From: a virus
Reading direction: 5' to 3' (one strand)
IMG/VR virus record: IMGVR_UViG_3300035698_016814
Location: 1 to 32,712 of that record
Length of the DNA stretch: 32,712 nucleotides
Shown here: positions 32,501-32,712 of the stretch, in pieces
Layout: each line of letters begins with the position of its first letter
Position numbering within the stretch: position 1 is the first letter of the stretch
Made by a program: the position numbers and the translations under genes
The notes under the pieces: generated by a model
What the model saw: the letters and a program-made list of their open reading frames with translations, nothing else
Database searches by the model: none
Told to the model about the DNA's origin: nothing

Positions 32501-32712
32501 ACAAGAGCATTCACGGGTCATGCCGGATATGACCCTAAATTAAAAATAACTCTTGGTGATAGAACAAACTATCTTAAATACCTCATTATAGGTGGTGTAA
32601 TTCTTAATACATTAGGTTATGGTAGAAGTTATTTAATAGGCACAGCACCTACAGGCTTACCTCCCACAGCTCAATTAGTATTAGGGGTATATACACTCTT
32701 AACAAATTTGGG
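29528..32712 (+). CDS. Giant late protein with J-domain, C-terminus beyond window edge
   Basis: An open frame of at least 1061 codons runs from ATG 29528 to the window edge without stop. The N-terminus repeats PRDLL three times within 30 residues. Residues about 268-325 read as a J-domain: a first helix (NKELNNAYKTIGG), a second helix (LSSKYKRLASKA), then H298-P299-D300 (AHPDKPTGSREAFERVKNAW). After this come helical segments rich in Lys and Glu, and near the visible end hydrophobic stretches (YLIIGGVILNTLGYG). Parts resemble the large polyvalent proteins of phages that are packaged in the virion (tentative). A J-domain stimulates DnaK-type chaperones, so this protein may recruit the host chaperone during assembly or after ejection (inference). 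Confidence 0.75.
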   Translation, partial: MPRDLLNMKVEDRQPRDLLATREQPRDLLATEFKPTPSIMPDVDTTPMRGVDRGVEDIGIQKIKTPSMLKDFITTSPTQGVKDVERFEEDIKGFIPREAAQEDVARISSIYKKYTQPALNWTFRTWLPSKLAGYNLSDEEKLETIETTEGSWDKNLDEALTLSHKQNKGFQEVLHLDRKNREMNRRALEFGMTGFDAYETPTQAFKRGFVSGTGGEILERGTDVKTWLTWYVLQEAVPPLLKKAVDKLPKSWQKFLTKDIFNRANKELNNAYKTIGGSKGESLEILSSKYKRLASKAHPDKPTGSREAFERVKNAWDLIKKSRLVSVPDFVKDFETKAKLLYAGYPIKYKEIIREIMKIDPTKTAASLSALPITKLQGMLSELKVQPTPIARVKDIAKVEPSLAVEAKKYKSAEEFIESKDLQKAQALTVAKEKLFISEKGKMKPQYRRLAEAMTGKKSIRDMTQVEADNFIKALQKLPEPTYKSGKLVPPSIPTTKDIVTEGFFEHTFKKPTPAKLLTSQSRYAELLGVKELAKPFEVGKMNLDLEYGKISHQIDIATRKLKQSNVKPEQMAQLLNTNEEAPAELTGKERDIFNYFRELTREIISRENAVRKALNLEPIKYRKAYFKHVADLMSQEVVEGKHPLPEGLKYWSEQLVGKKVFNPMEMKRKLQDDLLDYFSKDLSYVMKSMAWTGLKEIYLAQPKHFFNKILGTLSKDKSVYSNLTPREQKIYDAQMTMPASTKKWLIDYVNIVLSGRQTSLDESVNLWITDTPIKDVVNKILKPFGKHMSQRPVTNMITGFSRLPIYGVLGGINPRQLLRNKMQTLQNMALYGVKNTLLGYIPTSSYPTLKKLKTDSLFKKSYSGFEDMPAKLRSKLERVGLAPYQWTALSNVSQAMNTSYHWTANKIQNPKFKKHGWADSKRTYKEDKDFFYPSEEEKLLKEMEYGAHTTQYGYIGMNMPEAFRYKSLAGITRLQSWWMNHWFVFHREAATRAFTGHAGYDPKLKITLGDRTNYLKYLIIGGVILNTLGYGRSYLIGTAPTGLPPTAQLVLGVYTLLTNL

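Overview
This window looks like a large piece of an AT-rich genome of a tailed phage (or prophage), probably of short-tailed, podovirus-like type. Several features support this. The gene order on the plus strand is terminase small and large subunit, portal, scaffold-like protein, N4-gp56-type major capsid protein, head-tail adaptor, tail hub, fibre-like proteins, a cluster of small membrane proteins, and long coiled-coil or polyvalent proteins. No tail tube, sheath or tape-measure gene is visible. The host is probably a Gram-negative bacterium: there is a lipobox protein, several Sec signal peptides, a host-like GT4 glycosyltransferase, and strong AGGAGG-type ribosome binding sites. The exact host cannot be told from the window; an uncultured candidate-phylum bacterium is only a guess.

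Left arm (1-4639, all minus strand). This is a tightly packed leftward operon driven by a perfect-consensus sigma-70 promoter at 4670-4698 (TTGACA, 17 bp, TATAAT). In order of transcription it encodes a 51-aa protein whose gene overlaps a potential three-way-junction RNA fold, an 87-aa protein, a histone-fold protein, a 100-aa protein, a GT4 glycosyltransferase, a two-TM protein, a pentapeptide-repeat protein broken by one extra G, a signal-anchored phage protein, a 39-aa protein, a hexapeptide-repeat (left-handed beta-helix) protein, a 51-aa protein and a leucine-rich-repeat-like protein that runs off the left edge. Three different solenoid folds therefore lie within 2.4 kb.

Right arm (4827-32712, all plus strand). 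It opens with a sigma-region-4-like regulator, a hairpin-rich 190-nt leader, an exported protein, a glutaredoxin-like protein and an unknown gene. The packaging and head module follows (6596-14608). The portal gene carries an in-frame 344-aa intein with a LAGLIDADG endonuclease. The tail module (14663-24970) contains a free-standing HNH/NUMOD3-like homing endonuclease, a duplicated hub N-terminal domain fused to an NHL propeller, and several proteins with signal peptides. From 25000 to 27645 come a tiny Arg/Ser-rich protein, membrane proteins that may act in lysis, a lipoprotein, and a fragment of a host-like polytopic membrane protein carrying five ELTKC-type pentads. The window ends with three probable internal-virion or ejection proteins. 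The last one, at least 1061 aa and cut by the window edge, contains a J-domain with an intact HPD motif.

The points most worth following are the J-domain in the giant late protein, the phage histone, the signal peptides on genes in the virion module, the portal intein, and the solenoid-repeat cluster with a frameshifted pentapeptide gene.
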